Notes under the pieces: model-generated
The model's input: only the letters and a program-made list of their open reading frames with translations
Told to the model about the DNA's origin: nothing
Databases searched by the model: none
Part shown: in pieces, positions 8,806 to 17,011 of the stretch
How the letters are laid out: each line of letters starts with the position of its first letter
How positions within the stretch are numbered: the first letter of the stretch is position 1
Translations under genes and position numbers: made by a program
Source of the DNA: Romboutsia sedimentorum
GTDB taxonomy: Bacteria > Bacillota > Clostridia > Peptostreptococcales > Peptostreptococcaceae
DNA: 64,000 nt
Assembly (NCBI RefSeq): GCF_030131845.1
Contig: NZ_JASKYM010000006.1
Coordinates: 62,001-126,000, forward strand
Direction: 5' to 3'

Positions 8806-8991
8806 TTACTTAAGTCTATCAATATGTTTTTGTAATTTTTGAGCTTGTAAGCCTTCAGTCTCAGCAAATTCTTTAAAACATTTACTTAACTCTTTATCAT
8901 CTACTTGTTCAGCATAGTTCATAAAATCTCTTACTTGCTCTTGAGTATCTAATAAAGCTTTTTTTAGATAATCTTGTGTGTTCATTTCCAT
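8806..8991 (-). CDS. small helical protein of unknown function
   Basis: A 61-residue acidic protein (MEMNTQDYLKKALLDTQEQV at the start) predicted by eye as two amphipathic helices, resembling half of a ferritin-like four-helix bundle. No metal-ligand pattern (ExxH pair) is obvious, so I do not assign an activity. A good GGAGGTGA ribosome site lies upstream. It has its own promoter region and a terminator shared with the converging DUF2442 gene. Confidence 0.65.
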   Translation of the reverse strand: MEMNTQDYLKKALLDTQEQVRDFMNYAEQVDDKELSKCFKEFAETEGLQAQKLQKHIDRLK

Positions 8992-9271
8992 ACTATCACC
9001 TCCATATGTATTTTTTATTATTATTCCTTTATATAAACATTATTATTCCTGGCTAAAATTACAAGATAAAAAATTATTCATCAATTGTAGCAAATAAATA
9101 TTTTCCACCATTTATTTTAATAATTTCATAATGAAATAGTAATTTAAAACTATTAAACTTGTTGTAGTCAGAGGTTAACTGGATAAACTCTTATTTAAAA
9201 GCCACTAAATCACTAGCATTTGATATCGGAGTAATGGTTTTATCCAAACAAAATAAATCCATTTTTATTTT

Positions 9272-9373
9272 CCCGCAAGCGTGACAAATTAAGGGTTAAT
9301 CATAAACAAATATGTCACGTTTACGGGACATAATTTACGTATTTATTAGTTTTTCAATGTCCTGTTTGCGTGA
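9272..9373. repeat. inverted/iterated 15-17 bp motif, copy 1
   Basis: CCCGCAAGCGTGACA (9272-9286) and TGTCACGTTTACGGG (9313-9327) are inverted copies with two mismatches, 26 bases apart. A third copy, GTCCTGTTTGCGTGAC, lies at 9359-9373. The block with its flank AAATAAATCCATTTTTATTT is repeated at 39598-39676. GC-rich motifs in an AT-rich spacer look like protein-binding sites. The binder is unknown. Confidence 0.7.
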
Positions 9374-9502
9374 CTCTCTATAAAAACAGAAATTGATATG
9401 TTCTATCAAATGCAATAGTAAAGTAGCTTTAGTATAGAAATAGAATGATTTATAATATAAATATATTAAAACGAAGGTCTAAATATAATATGGAGGCTAT
9501 TT

Positions 9503-10828
9503 ATGAAAAGATTAAAATGTATCATTATTTTTATATTAGTAATAATTATATTACCAGGATGTAGTATAGCTACTAATGAGGAAAAGAAATTATCTAATGA
9601 AGAGTGGATAGAAGATATAAATTATTTAGACAACACGCTAAAATCAAATCACCCAGATCTATTTAAGTATATATCACAAGAAAAATGGGATAAAAGTATA
9701 GATACACTCAAATCAGATGTAAATAATCTATCAGATAAAGATACTTCTTTAAGAATAGCACAAATTATAACTTCAATAGGTGATGTACACACATTTACAG
9801 ATATATTAAACTTACTTGTACCTATAGGAGAAGAAAATATAGACAATGAAGATATAGTAGAATTTCCAATTAAAGTTGAATATTTTAAAGATGGTTTAAG
9901 AGTTGTAGAGTGTGATAGCAAATATAAGGAGATATTAGGATATAAATTAATATCTATAAATGAGGTAGATACCAATGAGATTATAAGAAAAATATCAACT
10001 CTTATGAGCCATGATTATGGTAACGAACAATTTGCTAAAGAGCAATCAAAGAAGTATATGAATGTATATGAAATTTTAAGATTTTTAGATATCATAGATG
10101 AAAATGGAGCTGAATATGTACTTGAAAATGATAATAATGAAAAGATAGAGTTAAAATTAAACCCTTTAAAAAATAAAGATATAAATTATGTAAGTTTAGA
10201 TACTAAAGAATTCAAAACCAATGAAAAGCCACAAAACGAAAGTGATTTTTATTGGTATAAGTTTTTTCCTGAAGATGATACACTATTTTTAAAATTTAAT
10301 AGATGCTCCTCAAATACAGTTTCTGGCATTAGTGATACTCAAAAAGAAACATATCCAAATATATATGATTTTCTAGATAGGCTTATGAATGAGATAGATA
10401 ATGGTGATTTTAATAAATTAGTTATAGACGTAAGAGAAAATCCAGGGGGAAGCCCTAAAGTTGTAGATGCTATGATAGAAACTCTAAAATATAGAGTTAA
10501 TATAGAGGATAAAAATTTATTCGTCATAACAGGAAAGAGAACAGGTTCAGCAGCAGTTGAATTTGCAGATAAATTTCAAGATCATTTAGGTGCTACTGTA
10601 GTAGGAGAGGAAACAGGCGGTAGTATAAACCTTTTTAATACACTTAATGAAGTTATCACATTGCCTAATTCTAAACTAGATATTGCAAGTTCATATTATT
10701 TTAAAAATCGTAAAAACGGCTATATTGGAGGACTTAAGCCTGATGTAGTGATAAAACAAACATATCAAAATTATTTATATGGAACAGATGATTGTTATGA
10801 ATATATAAGAACATTAAAAGTGGATTGA
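9503..10828 (+). CDS. S41-family (tail-specific) protease, lipoprotein
   Basis: A 441-residue exported protein with a type II signal (hydrophobic segment then LPGC), so it should be lipid-anchored outside the membrane. The C-terminal half carries S41 features: LVIDVRENPGGSP, then VITGKRTGSAAVEFA, where the serine in TGSAA is the expected nucleophile, and GEETGGS. The N-terminal half (about 35-200) is helical and strand-mixed without a clear PDZ domain, as in several short Firmicutes S41 lipoproteins. The ribosome site is GGAGG. It stands between the repeated motif block and the DUF2922 gene. In the second copy of that layout (39.6-40.5 kb) no such gene is present, so it may be an insertion. 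Confidence 0.88.
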   Translation: MKRLKCIIIFILVIIILPGCSIATNEEKKLSNEEWIEDINYLDNTLKSNHPDLFKYISQEKWDKSIDTLKSDVNNLSDKDTSLRIAQIITSIGDVHTFTDILNLLVPIGEENIDNEDIVEFPIKVEYFKDGLRVVECDSKYKEILGYKLISINEVDTNEIIRKISTLMSHDYGNEQFAKEQSKKYMNVYEILRFLDIIDENGAEYVLENDNNEKIELKLNPLKNKDINYVSLDTKEFKTNEKPQNESDFYWYKFFPEDDTLFLKFNRCSSNTVSGISDTQKETYPNIYDFLDRLMNEIDNGDFNKLVIDVRENPGGSPKVVDAMIETLKYRVNIEDKNLFVITGKRTGSAAVEFADKFQDHLGATVVGEETGGSINLFNTLNEVITLPNSKLDIASSYYFKNRKNGYIGGLKPDVVIKQTYQNYLYGTDDCYEYIRTLKVD

Positions 10829-10917
10829 TAGCTCATATATATATGGTAACATATCAAAATTGTGAACTATGATATAATAAAAATAACGGATATTATAAAA
10901 AGGGAGAGTATAAAGTA

Positions 10918-11151
10918 AGGGAAAACTTAGAAACTAAACTCTTAATGATATTCTCAACAGACTTTGGAAAAAAGGTCAGCTTGTTTGTAACAGATCCAAG
11001 AGAAGATTTAACAGAATCAGAAATAAAAGCTGCAATGGATATAATAGTTCAAAAGAATATATTTGCACCAGGTGGAGAAGATTTAAAAACTCCAGTAGAA
11101 GCAAAACTAGTTCAAACAGAAACTACAGAATATGACCTTGTAGTTGCGTAA
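10918..11151 (+). pseudogene. DUF2922 protein, copy 1, start codon lost
   Basis: Nearly identical to the intact gene at 40492-40725, but the ATG is replaced by AGG (10918-10920) and no other start lies in frame upstream. Translation could only restart at the ATG at 10945, nine codons in, which has no clear ribosome site. DUF2922 proteins are about 70-80 residues long and often lie beside a UviB/BhlA holin-like gene in phage- or plasmid-derived modules. Their role is unknown. The remainder of the frame is intact, so decay is recent. Confidence 0.75.
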
Positions 11152-11165
11152 CACATGGAACACTT

Positions 11166-11204
11166 AAGAAATGTCCCTCTAAGCGCCGGAGGGGCTTTCT
11201 TAGC
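11166..11204 (+). other. conserved hairpin between DUF2922 and UviB genes
   Basis: TAAGAAA...TTTCTTA and CCCTC...GAGGG arms nest around a GC-rich loop. The identical hairpin occurs in the second module (40740-40778). There is no T run, so it may be an attenuator or RNA-processing element and not a terminator. Confidence 0.55.
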
Positions 11205-11235
11205 ATATTTATAGATTAATAGGAGGAATAAGTCA

Positions 11236-11391
11236 ATGGAACTAGATTTAATGCAACTGGTAGCAAATTTAGGCTTCCCCGCAATAGTTACAATGTATCT
11301 ATTGGTACGTATCGAAGGGAAACTCGATGGCCTAAGTTCAAGTATCAACTCTTTAAGCTCAAATATTAATGAATTAAATAATAAAAAGTAA
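11236..11391 (+). CDS. UviB/BhlA-type holin-like peptide, copy 1
   Basis: A 51-residue peptide, MELDLMQLVANLGFPAIVTM at the start: one membrane segment (about residues 6-24) and a hydrophilic, serine/asparagine-rich coiled tail. This is the pattern of UviB/BhlA peptides, which are linked to bacteriocin release or phage lysis. The ribosome site AGGAGGAA is strong. The protein sequence is the same as copy 2 at 40809-40964 by eye. A terminator follows at once. Function in release of the nearby lantibiotic is possible but only inferred. Confidence 0.85.
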   Translation: MELDLMQLVANLGFPAIVTMYLLVRIEGKLDGLSSSINSLSSNINELNNKK

Positions 11392-11427
11392 AAAGCCGCC
11401 TACCCATAATTGGATAAGCGGCTTTTC
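11392..11427 (+). terminator. terminator after UviB copy 1
   Basis: AAAAGCCGC and GCGGCTTTT form the stem around TACCCATAATTGGATAA. The same hairpin follows copy 2. Confidence 0.85.
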
Positions 11428-11672
11428 ATTTAAAAAACTAGAACTCACTGAAAAACCATAATACCTTTTTGAACCACCTAATAGGCTAGTCACTTTATAT
11501 TTGGTATTCTACAAAACAACGTAAATTCCTATTAAAAACATTACTTTTATAAAACTATCTTTAACCAAAGTTTTTTATCATCCATAAAAACAAACACTAT
11601 TTAGTGTTATAAATCACTTCCAATGTTTAATATTATTATTTTATTTCATTAAACTAATTCTAAATATATTTC

Positions 11673-12356
11673 TTATCTATTTTCCTTTATTTCAAATTCA
11701 CGTGCAAAATCTTCTCTACTTAAATCAGTTACATAAGCTGATAGATTTTCATTAAATACTTTAGCTATAATATATCTAGCTATTCCAGATACAAGTACAT
11801 ACTTATCTTCATCTATTTTTCTAACTGCAACAGTAAAATCTTTTCTAGATCTTCCATTTTTTAAATCTAACCAATTAAACTGTGCATTAACATGATCTTC
11901 ATCTTCTAATATAACTTTTGCTGGATCTAGTTCTATAAATTCACTTTTATCTACAGCTTTTCTCCAAGGTATATATGTTTTATTTACAACATTTATTTGA
12001 TTAGATATTCCCTTAAACTTTTTATTTCTTTCTTTAATATCTTTTACCTCTGGCGCTTCATATATTTCTATACTTTGAGGTGATACATATATAAATGGTG
12101 TTCCTTTTTTATTTACTAATGCTTTTACATGACCTATAACTTTTATTTCTTTGTTTGGCTTTAATAAGCTTTTCTTTTTTGATTTCCACTGAACTTTACT
12201 TAATTTAACTAAAATTATTGAATTACCTTTATCCTGTATATCTTTTCTAGCATATTCATCGATAGTATTAGTTAAAATTAAATCTACAGTTCCATCTTCT
12301 CTTATCTTAGGTTCTCTATCTAAACTTCCTGTTATAACTATTCTTGAATTAATCAT
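11673..12356 (-). CDS. OB-fold (SSB-like) protein of plasmid type
   Basis: A 227-residue protein. The N-terminal part (residues 1-95, INSRIVITGSLDREPKI, then NKEIKVIGHVKAL) reads like a single-stranded-DNA-binding OB fold. The C-terminal part (about 130-225) contains PAKVILEDEDHVN and KYVLVSGIARYIIAKV, resembling the ParB-like nuclease/partition fold in small plasmid proteins. The second similarity is weaker. It lies downstream of the Rep gene on the same strand, separated by a pseudogene, which suggests a replication accessory role. The ribosome site is GGAGGAAA. Confidence 0.6.
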   Translation of the reverse strand: MINSRIVITGSLDREPKIREDGTVDLILTNTIDEYARKDIQDKGNSIILVKLSKVQWKSKKKSLLKPNKEIKVIGHVKALVNKKGTPFIYVSPQSIEIYEAPEVKDIKERNKKFKGISNQINVVNKTYIPWRKAVDKSEFIELDPAKVILEDEDHVNAQFNWLDLKNGRSRKDFTVAVRKIDEDKYVLVSGIARYIIAKVFNENLSAYVTDLSREDFAREFEIKENR

Positions 12357-12394
12357 AATGTCTTTCCTCCATACAAATTATTATAATAGCTTTT

Positions 12395-12579
12395 TTATTT
12401 CTTATAATTTGAAAAATCAATAACTTAAGCTAATACTTTCTTTTCTTCTACAACTGGTTTTTCATTAGATCTTCTATTTCCATAAATGCAGTTTTAGCTT
12501 TATCCATAATTAAAGCATCTACAACAACTCTTTCTAAACTCTACTTATCCAAATAAGTATGAGCACAATCTACATCCAT
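12395..12579 (-). pseudogene. decayed copy of the 62-residue gene at 51145-51333
   Basis: Reading the minus strand gives CAHTYLDK, stop, SLERVVVDALIMDKAKTAFM, then a frame shift, VVEEKKVLA, stop, VIDFSNYKK. This matches the intact small protein HTYLDKQSLQRVVVDATMMD and onward, found downstream of the other Rep-like gene. At least two stops and one frameshift make it non-functional. Its place just downstream of the Rep gene is the same in both loci. Confidence 0.85.
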
Positions 12580-12675
12580 ATCAGGTAATGCATACTCTAC
12601 ATAAAGAGCAATTTAGGAAACTTTTTAAGAAACAGAGAATACCACATATTTATAAAGAGCCATTTCATGTCACCC

Positions 12676-13968
12676 CTACATTTCTTTTTTAAGTCGTTGA
12701 ACTTGCCTTATTGATATATTTAACATTTCCGATATTTCTTTGTTCTTTAATCCTTTATTCACTAGATCTTTAATCTTATTTATATTATCTAACTTTTCTT
12801 TTTCTCTATTAGTTAATCCCTCTTCGTCTCTTCTACTATTTCTTCTTTTCACATTGTTCCTATCATACTTTTCATCAATCCCAATGATAGTTTTCATATG
12901 CTTTTGTTCACTTCTACTTATTTCTAATCGCTCAATTAAAGTATCATTTTTGTACCAATAGCCATCTTTATCTCTCATACCTTTAGAAACTCGCTTGCAT
13001 TCTCCACTTCTTCTTCCTTGTTCATAAGCTATAAACTTATCTATAGCCTTTGGAACACTTCTTAAAATAGCCCTTATCTCAGTGTCCTTAAGTGGCTCAG
13101 TAAATGCACTATTTAACTCCATAACTACATTTTCAAGCTCATAAGAATCTCTAACATAAATGCCTTTCCAATATGCATAACAATGTATAGCCATGTTCCT
13201 AAAACCTGTCATATCGTACTTTCTAAGCTTGCATAGAGTTTGTAAATCATTAGCTCTTTCCATATGTAAACTATATGAATTAAAAAATCTATTTGAAATA
13301 ACTCTAGTATCATTTTTCTTAGTTTCTACAATCTGTAACTGATATGATTTAGGCTTGTAATTTAAATATTGCTCTCTTAAATCATACATAGAGTACTCTA
13401 ATTCATTATCAATATATAAAACCTCACAATTAGCTTCATTCTTAGAATTTATAGTTCCAGGTAATCTAAGTACCCTTGCACCATCTGTTGACTTCCTATC
13501 AGACCCTAAATGCTTTAATTGATAATATATATAGTCTTGCAGTTCTTGCCATGTATTTAAAGCTCCATATGGAGCATTTTCTATTCTCCAATAAAGATGA
13601 ACTCCTTGTCCACTATCTGTAACCATCGTAGGCTTTGGAACCTTTCCATCATGATATAGCATCCATATCATATACACAGTTTCAGCTTTTTCAAACCCTA
13701 ATTTATTACAATCTATATCTTGAAATAAGGCTCTAAATTGCCTTATATTTTCTACTCTTCTCTTTGGTAGATACATTGTATTTGGCGCTAAAAATACATC
13801 ACTTTCATTATGAAGTACTTCTACAATCTCTCTTAACCCATCATTTCTTGTATTATATATTTTAATTGTACGTTCATCAGCACTATTTTTTTCATTTAAT
13901 TTTAATATTTGTATGTAACCATCTGTACTTTCATTATATAAATGGTCACAAAAATCTGTCATTTGCAT
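12676..13968 (-). CDS. plasmid-type primase/replication protein with C-terminal HTH
   Basis: A 430-residue protein with the layout of archaeo-eukaryotic-type primases of small replicons: ALFQDIDCNK (metal-binding DxD, about residue 90), TDSGQGVHLYW (about 119) and STDGARVLRLPGT (about 160). A C-terminal helix-turn-helix, NKEISEMLNISIRQVQRLKK, follows. Such proteins prime or initiate replication of plasmids and related elements. The ribosome site is AGAGGGG. The upstream region holds a hairpin and terminator on the opposite strand that could make an antisense control RNA. A shortened homologue is at 51412-51810. Confidence 0.8.
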   Translation of the reverse strand: MQMTDFCDHLYNESTDGYIQILKLNEKNSADERTIKIYNTRNDGLREIVEVLHNESDVFLAPNTMYLPKRRVENIRQFRALFQDIDCNKLGFEKAETVYMIWMLYHDGKVPKPTMVTDSGQGVHLYWRIENAPYGALNTWQELQDYIYYQLKHLGSDRKSTDGARVLRLPGTINSKNEANCEVLYIDNELEYSMYDLREQYLNYKPKSYQLQIVETKKNDTRVISNRFFNSYSLHMERANDLQTLCKLRKYDMTGFRNMAIHCYAYWKGIYVRDSYELENVVMELNSAFTEPLKDTEIRAILRSVPKAIDKFIAYEQGRRSGECKRVSKGMRDKDGYWYKNDTLIERLEISRSEQKHMKTIIGIDEKYDRNNVKRRNSRRDEEGLTNREKEKLDNINKIKDLVNKGLKNKEISEMLNISIRQVQRLKKEM

Positions 13969-14183
13969 AAAAAATACCCCTCTATTTTCAGTAAATTGAC
14001 ACTAAAGATAAGGAGTTCTTTCAGATCATTTCACAAAAATTATTACCTAATATCAATTAATATTTTAAAATCTATGTGAATTAATTTTTATATTATTTTA
14101 TATATCAAAATTATTGACTATATATGAATATGTATGATAACATTAATACATAATAAAAATATAAAAAATCTCTTATGAGAGTT

Positions 14184-14256
14184 CACTCTTATCAAGAGTG
14201 TTGATATAAAAGCTAGGAGTAAGTCGCCAAACTTATGAACTCCTAGCTTTTTTCTT
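14184..14256 (+). ncRNA. candidate countertranscribed RNA in the rep leader, copy 1
   Basis: On the strand opposite rep there is a hairpin CACTCTT/AAGAGTG (14184-14200) and a perfect terminator hairpin AAAGCTAGGAGT/ACTCCTAGCTTT (14209-14250) with an inner AAGT/ACTT stem and loop CGCCAA, followed by T's. A short RNA made from this strand would be antisense to the rep leader, as in many plasmid copy-control systems. No promoter was mapped, so the RNA itself is inferred. A similar hairpin sits at the same position in the second rep locus. Confidence 0.45.
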
Positions 14257-14385
14257 ATTCAATTTTCGATTTCTTTATCTAAATTTTAACATATTCAACC
14301 ATATTAGTATATATTATTTAATCATTTCTTGAATTGCTTTGATTCTGCTTTTTATAATCTAAATACAATATTTCCTAAATATTTA

Positions 14386-14415
14386 TCCTGACTTCAACTT
14401 ATTTTTATTTTAAAA
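14386..14415. repeat. 30-bp direct repeat, left copy
   Basis: The 30 bases at 14386-14415 (starting TCCTGACTTCAACTT) recur exactly at 15321-15350 in the same orientation. This copy lies at the 3' end of the IS30 fragment, so it is probably an IS end. The two copies bracket the IS fragment and the decayed lanA/lanP region. Confidence 0.75.
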
Positions 14416-14429
14416 GTTGATTTGTCAAA

Positions 14430-14710
14430 TTAATTGCAACACCTTTCCTTAATCTCACTCCAAAAAACTTCGTGTGCAGTTCTAAAACCTAGAACTTTTC
14501 TAGGTCTATGATTAATTTTATGTGCAGCTAAAGCAAGGTCTTCTTTAGTAATATTCTCAAAGTTATATCCTTTAGTGAAATATTGTCTAATAAGTCCATT
14601 TGTATTTTCGTTAGTTCCTCTTTCCCAAGAATGATAAGGTTTAGTAAATTCTTTTCCATTATCACAAGTAAAAGTTTTAATGAATTTTATAGGCATAGCC
14701 TTAAACATTT
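14430..14710 (-). pseudogene. IS30-family transposase, C-terminal fragment
   Basis: Ninety-two residues containing FTCDNGKEF, YHSWERGTNEN, NGLIRQYFTKG and INHRPRKVLGFRTAHE, which is the end of the IS30 DDE domain with the last catalytic acidic residues. The N-terminal helix-turn-helix and first catalytic aspartate are absent. The frame breaks off at about 14710, exactly where sequence matching the lanA downstream region (26480 onwards) begins, so an insertion or recombination event created the junction. Confidence 0.9.
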
Positions 14711-14756
14711 TTAATCAGCATTAATTATATTTAATTTTTGTATTTTAAGATAAAAA

Positions 14757-14796
14757 ATAGTAAAGAATTACATCTAATTCCTTACTATCTTTTATT
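14757..14796 (-). terminator. terminator after decayed lanA2
   Basis: Minus-strand AGTAAGGAATTAG / TAATTCTTTACT arms followed by T's, the same hairpin as after the intact lanA (26515-26556). Confidence 0.7.
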
Positions 14797-14833
14797 TATA
14801 AAATATATTTTTTTAATATTATATATTTACTAA

Positions 14834-14983
14834 TTATTTACAACCTACACTCCCACAAGTCTAAGTATGCCTTTAATTACATCCCAGTGAGCATAAAATC
14901 ACACTTGTTATTGCAGGTTGTACACCTTTTTTAGTACCTTCTTTAACTTTTAAATCTAAATCGAAATCATTTGTTTTTCCCAT
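14834..14983 (-). pseudogene. second lantibiotic precursor, decayed (lanA2)
   Basis: Starts at 14983 behind the same GGGGG ribosome site as lanA and reads MGKTNDFDLDLKVKEGTKKG, then VQPA and a core ITSVILCSLGCN before a TAA at 14873-14875. Beyond it the frame continues RHT, stop, TCGSVGCK to the position of the normal stop, so two point changes ended the peptide. The leader is almost identical to that of lanA. A 36-residue product with ring A and B residues (S3, C7, S8, C11) could still be made; whether it is expressed is unknown. Confidence 0.85.
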
Positions 14984-15317
14984 TGTATTTTCCCCCTGTT
15001 AAATTTTAATTTTTAGCAATAAATACATTTAGTTCGACGTCTTAACAAAATTAGTATTTACTAAATAATTTTATAGCTATCTGCTACAATTATTATCTTA
15101 CAACTCAATTCTAATGTTTTTATAATTTATTTACATATTTTTCCTTTTAATGATTTATTACTTTAATTTTTTTACTTTTTGTAAACATTTATTTATTTTT
15201 CTCCATAATATTGTTTTGATTTATCATTGTCTAATTTATCAGATGTTTCATAAATTTTTTGTGCAATTTATTTTTTAGTAAGATTTTTACTTAATGCATA
15301 TTCAATTGCTCTTTTAT
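14984..15317 (-). pseudogene. lanA2 promoter region and tail of a second lanP
   Basis: 14984-15160 matches the lanA upstream region at 26748-26940 nearly base for base, including the TATAAAAT segment. 15160-15317 matches the 3' end of lanP (from about 26940) with a 33-base deletion and a jump from about 27105 to 27482, and then stops at the 30-bp repeat. The protease fragment lacks the catalytic residues. It is the rest of a duplicated lanP-lanA segment. Confidence 0.8.
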
Positions 15318-15320
15318 ATA

Positions 15321-15350
15321 TCCTGACTTCAACTTATTTTTATTTTAAAA
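15321..15350. repeat. 30-bp direct repeat, right copy
   Basis: An exact copy of 14386-14415. It begins where the lanP remnant ends. It probably represents a second IS30-related end or the product of recombination between two. Confidence 0.7.
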
Positions 15351-15354
15351 CAAA

Positions 15355-15392
15355 AAAAACTATAAAATAGCTAAGCTATTTTATAGTTTTTA
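15355..15392 (-). terminator. terminator at the end of the lan cluster
   Basis: A perfect 16-bp stem AAAACTATAAAATAGC / GCTATTTTATAGTTTT with a three-base loop and T run, downstream of lanG. Confidence 0.9.
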
Positions 15393-15469
15393 TATTAAAT
15401 TAATACTAAATTATATTTTTATTACATTTTCAAACTTATAAATTTAAGTGCAGTTATTTATATCTACTA

Positions 15470-16261
15470 TTAATTATTTTTTACGCCTTCCCATTTCTTA
15501 AACCATACTACTCCAACAATACATATAATTAAGAAGGATACAACCGCAATAGGTATTCCTTTAGTTATTACTTCTGTAAATGCATTTTGTAACAAACTGT
15601 TATCTACATTTCCAAACTTTGAAAATCCGTCGAGATTATACACAGGTATAATACCAATTCTAGCTGACCAAGCCCACGGTATAAACGTCCACACTCTATC
15701 TCCCATGCCCGTTTGCATTAAGGCACCTAGAAGAGTTCCTGCTGAAGTTATTAACATTGTAAGACCTATTCCAAATTTTATGCTTAGGATTAAATATAAT
15801 CCATATAAAAACAATGATGCTATTATTGTAAAAAGTGTTCCTTGTAAAAATATTCCATATTCAATATTTACCCCTGGATAAAGGAACTTGATTCCTAATA
15901 ATAAAATTGCTGTAGACGCAAACATATCAATTATAGTAATCAAAATTAGCATAAATAATTTACCAATATATATAGTATTTCGTGATAAAGGAACTATCAG
16001 CATTCTCCTAAATTCTCCTGCAGAATCTTCGCCCATAATATTAAGAGTTGTTAAGATTCCTGCCAGCATAGTTAATCCTGTACTTATAGTTACAAAATAA
16101 ATTTCATAAACTTTAATTTGAAAAGTATAATCAATTTTAAAAACGGATATATAAGCTAAAAATAATATTGAAAATAATATTGGAACTAATAATACTATAC
16201 ACCTAAATGCCGTTCTTTTAGTTTTCATCCACTCTGATTTGATAGCTCTCATTAAATTCAT
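15470..16261 (-). CDS. lanG: lantibiotic immunity ABC permease LanG
   Basis: A 263-residue membrane protein with about six hydrophobic segments, no ATP-binding motifs, and the 'WTFIPWAWSARIG' segment typical of SpaG/NisG-type permeases. It ends a three-gene set with lanF and lanE that pumps mature lantibiotic from the producer's membrane. It starts five bases after the end of lanE. A strong terminator follows at 15355-15392, after about 80 bases. Confidence 0.88.
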   Translation of the reverse strand: MNLMRAIKSEWMKTKRTAFRCIVLLVPILFSILFLAYISVFKIDYTFQIKVYEIYFVTISTGLTMLAGILTTLNIMGEDSAGEFRRMLIVPLSRNTIYIGKLFMLILITIIDMFASTAILLLGIKFLYPGVNIEYGIFLQGTLFTIIASLFLYGLYLILSIKFGIGLTMLITSAGTLLGALMQTGMGDRVWTFIPWAWSARIGIIPVYNLDGFSKFGNVDNSLLQNAFTEVITKGIPIAVVSFLIICIVGVVWFKKWEGVKNN

Positions 16262-16266
16262 AATTT

Positions 16267-16992
16267 TTAGCGAGCCTCCTTTTTAGAAAACCATAAACTT
16301 GTTAACAATGATAATCCTATAAACCCTACAATACCTACAATAAGCCCTACAGGTATTACTGAAGCATTTAATAAATTACTTGTACTTTCCAAAAGTTCTC
16401 CATTAGGATTTAATTTTAAAATTGGACACATAAGTCTCATATTTAAGCTCCAAGGACATAAGTACCAATTAGGCCCTGTTACCGTTAATATTCCCCCTGC
16501 AATCCCTATACATGTTACAAATATTGATGAAAAAGGTCCAAAAGCTTCTGATAAAAATAAACATATTGGAATTAATATAAGTGTTGTAATCCAAATTACA
16601 AAAGTTCCTAAAAATAGAGGACCCACTTGAACTAAAGAACTGTGATGAACTAATTTAATTGTTAAAAGATATAAAATAACCATAAGTGATGCTAAAAATG
16701 TATAATAAGATATAACTAAAATTTTACTAATCCACATTTTTTTTAAATTTATGTCCTTGGATTTTAATGTTCTATAGTTTCCTGCCTTTTTTTCTGTAAT
16801 AGATATAAGAGTGCATAAAATAGCTATAGTAAAGGGCATAAAGGAAACACTCCACCAATTCATCGAATTAGAAAAAACATATCTATTTAAAGCTACAATT
16901 TGAATTAATATATATATTGGTGCAATATAAAAAATCTTTTTAGCAAAAGTTCTTTTATACTTTAAATCTTCTGATTTGAGCATATCAATCAT
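16267..16992 (-). CDS. lanE: lantibiotic immunity ABC permease LanE
   Basis: A 241-residue membrane protein with about six hydrophobic segments and a TGPNWYLCPWSLNMRL segment near residue 165, like the PW motif of NisE/SpaE. Together with LanG it should form the channel for the LanF ATPase. It lies 19 bases downstream of lanF. The homologue in the stand-alone module is at 47015-47773. Confidence 0.87.
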   Translation of the reverse strand: MIDMLKSEDLKYKRTFAKKIFYIAPIYILIQIVALNRYVFSNSMNWWSVSFMPFTIAILCTLISITEKKAGNYRTLKSKDINLKKMWISKILVISYYTFLASLMVILYLLTIKLVHHSSLVQVGPLFLGTFVIWITTLILIPICLFLSEAFGPFSSIFVTCIGIAGGILTVTGPNWYLCPWSLNMRLMCPILKLNPNGELLESTSNLLNASVIPVGLIVGIVGFIGLSLLTSLWFSKKEAR

Positions 16993-17011
16993 TATAAAAT
17001 CCCCTTCTTTC

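Noticed and set aside
9272-9373. LexA, CIRCE or CtsR operator
   Set aside because: The motif GTCCCG...CGTGACA matches none of these consensus sequences, and no heat-shock or SOS gene is adjacent.
14430-14710. A working IS30 element
   Set aside because: Only the C-terminal end of the transposase is present; the HTH and first catalytic residue are missing.
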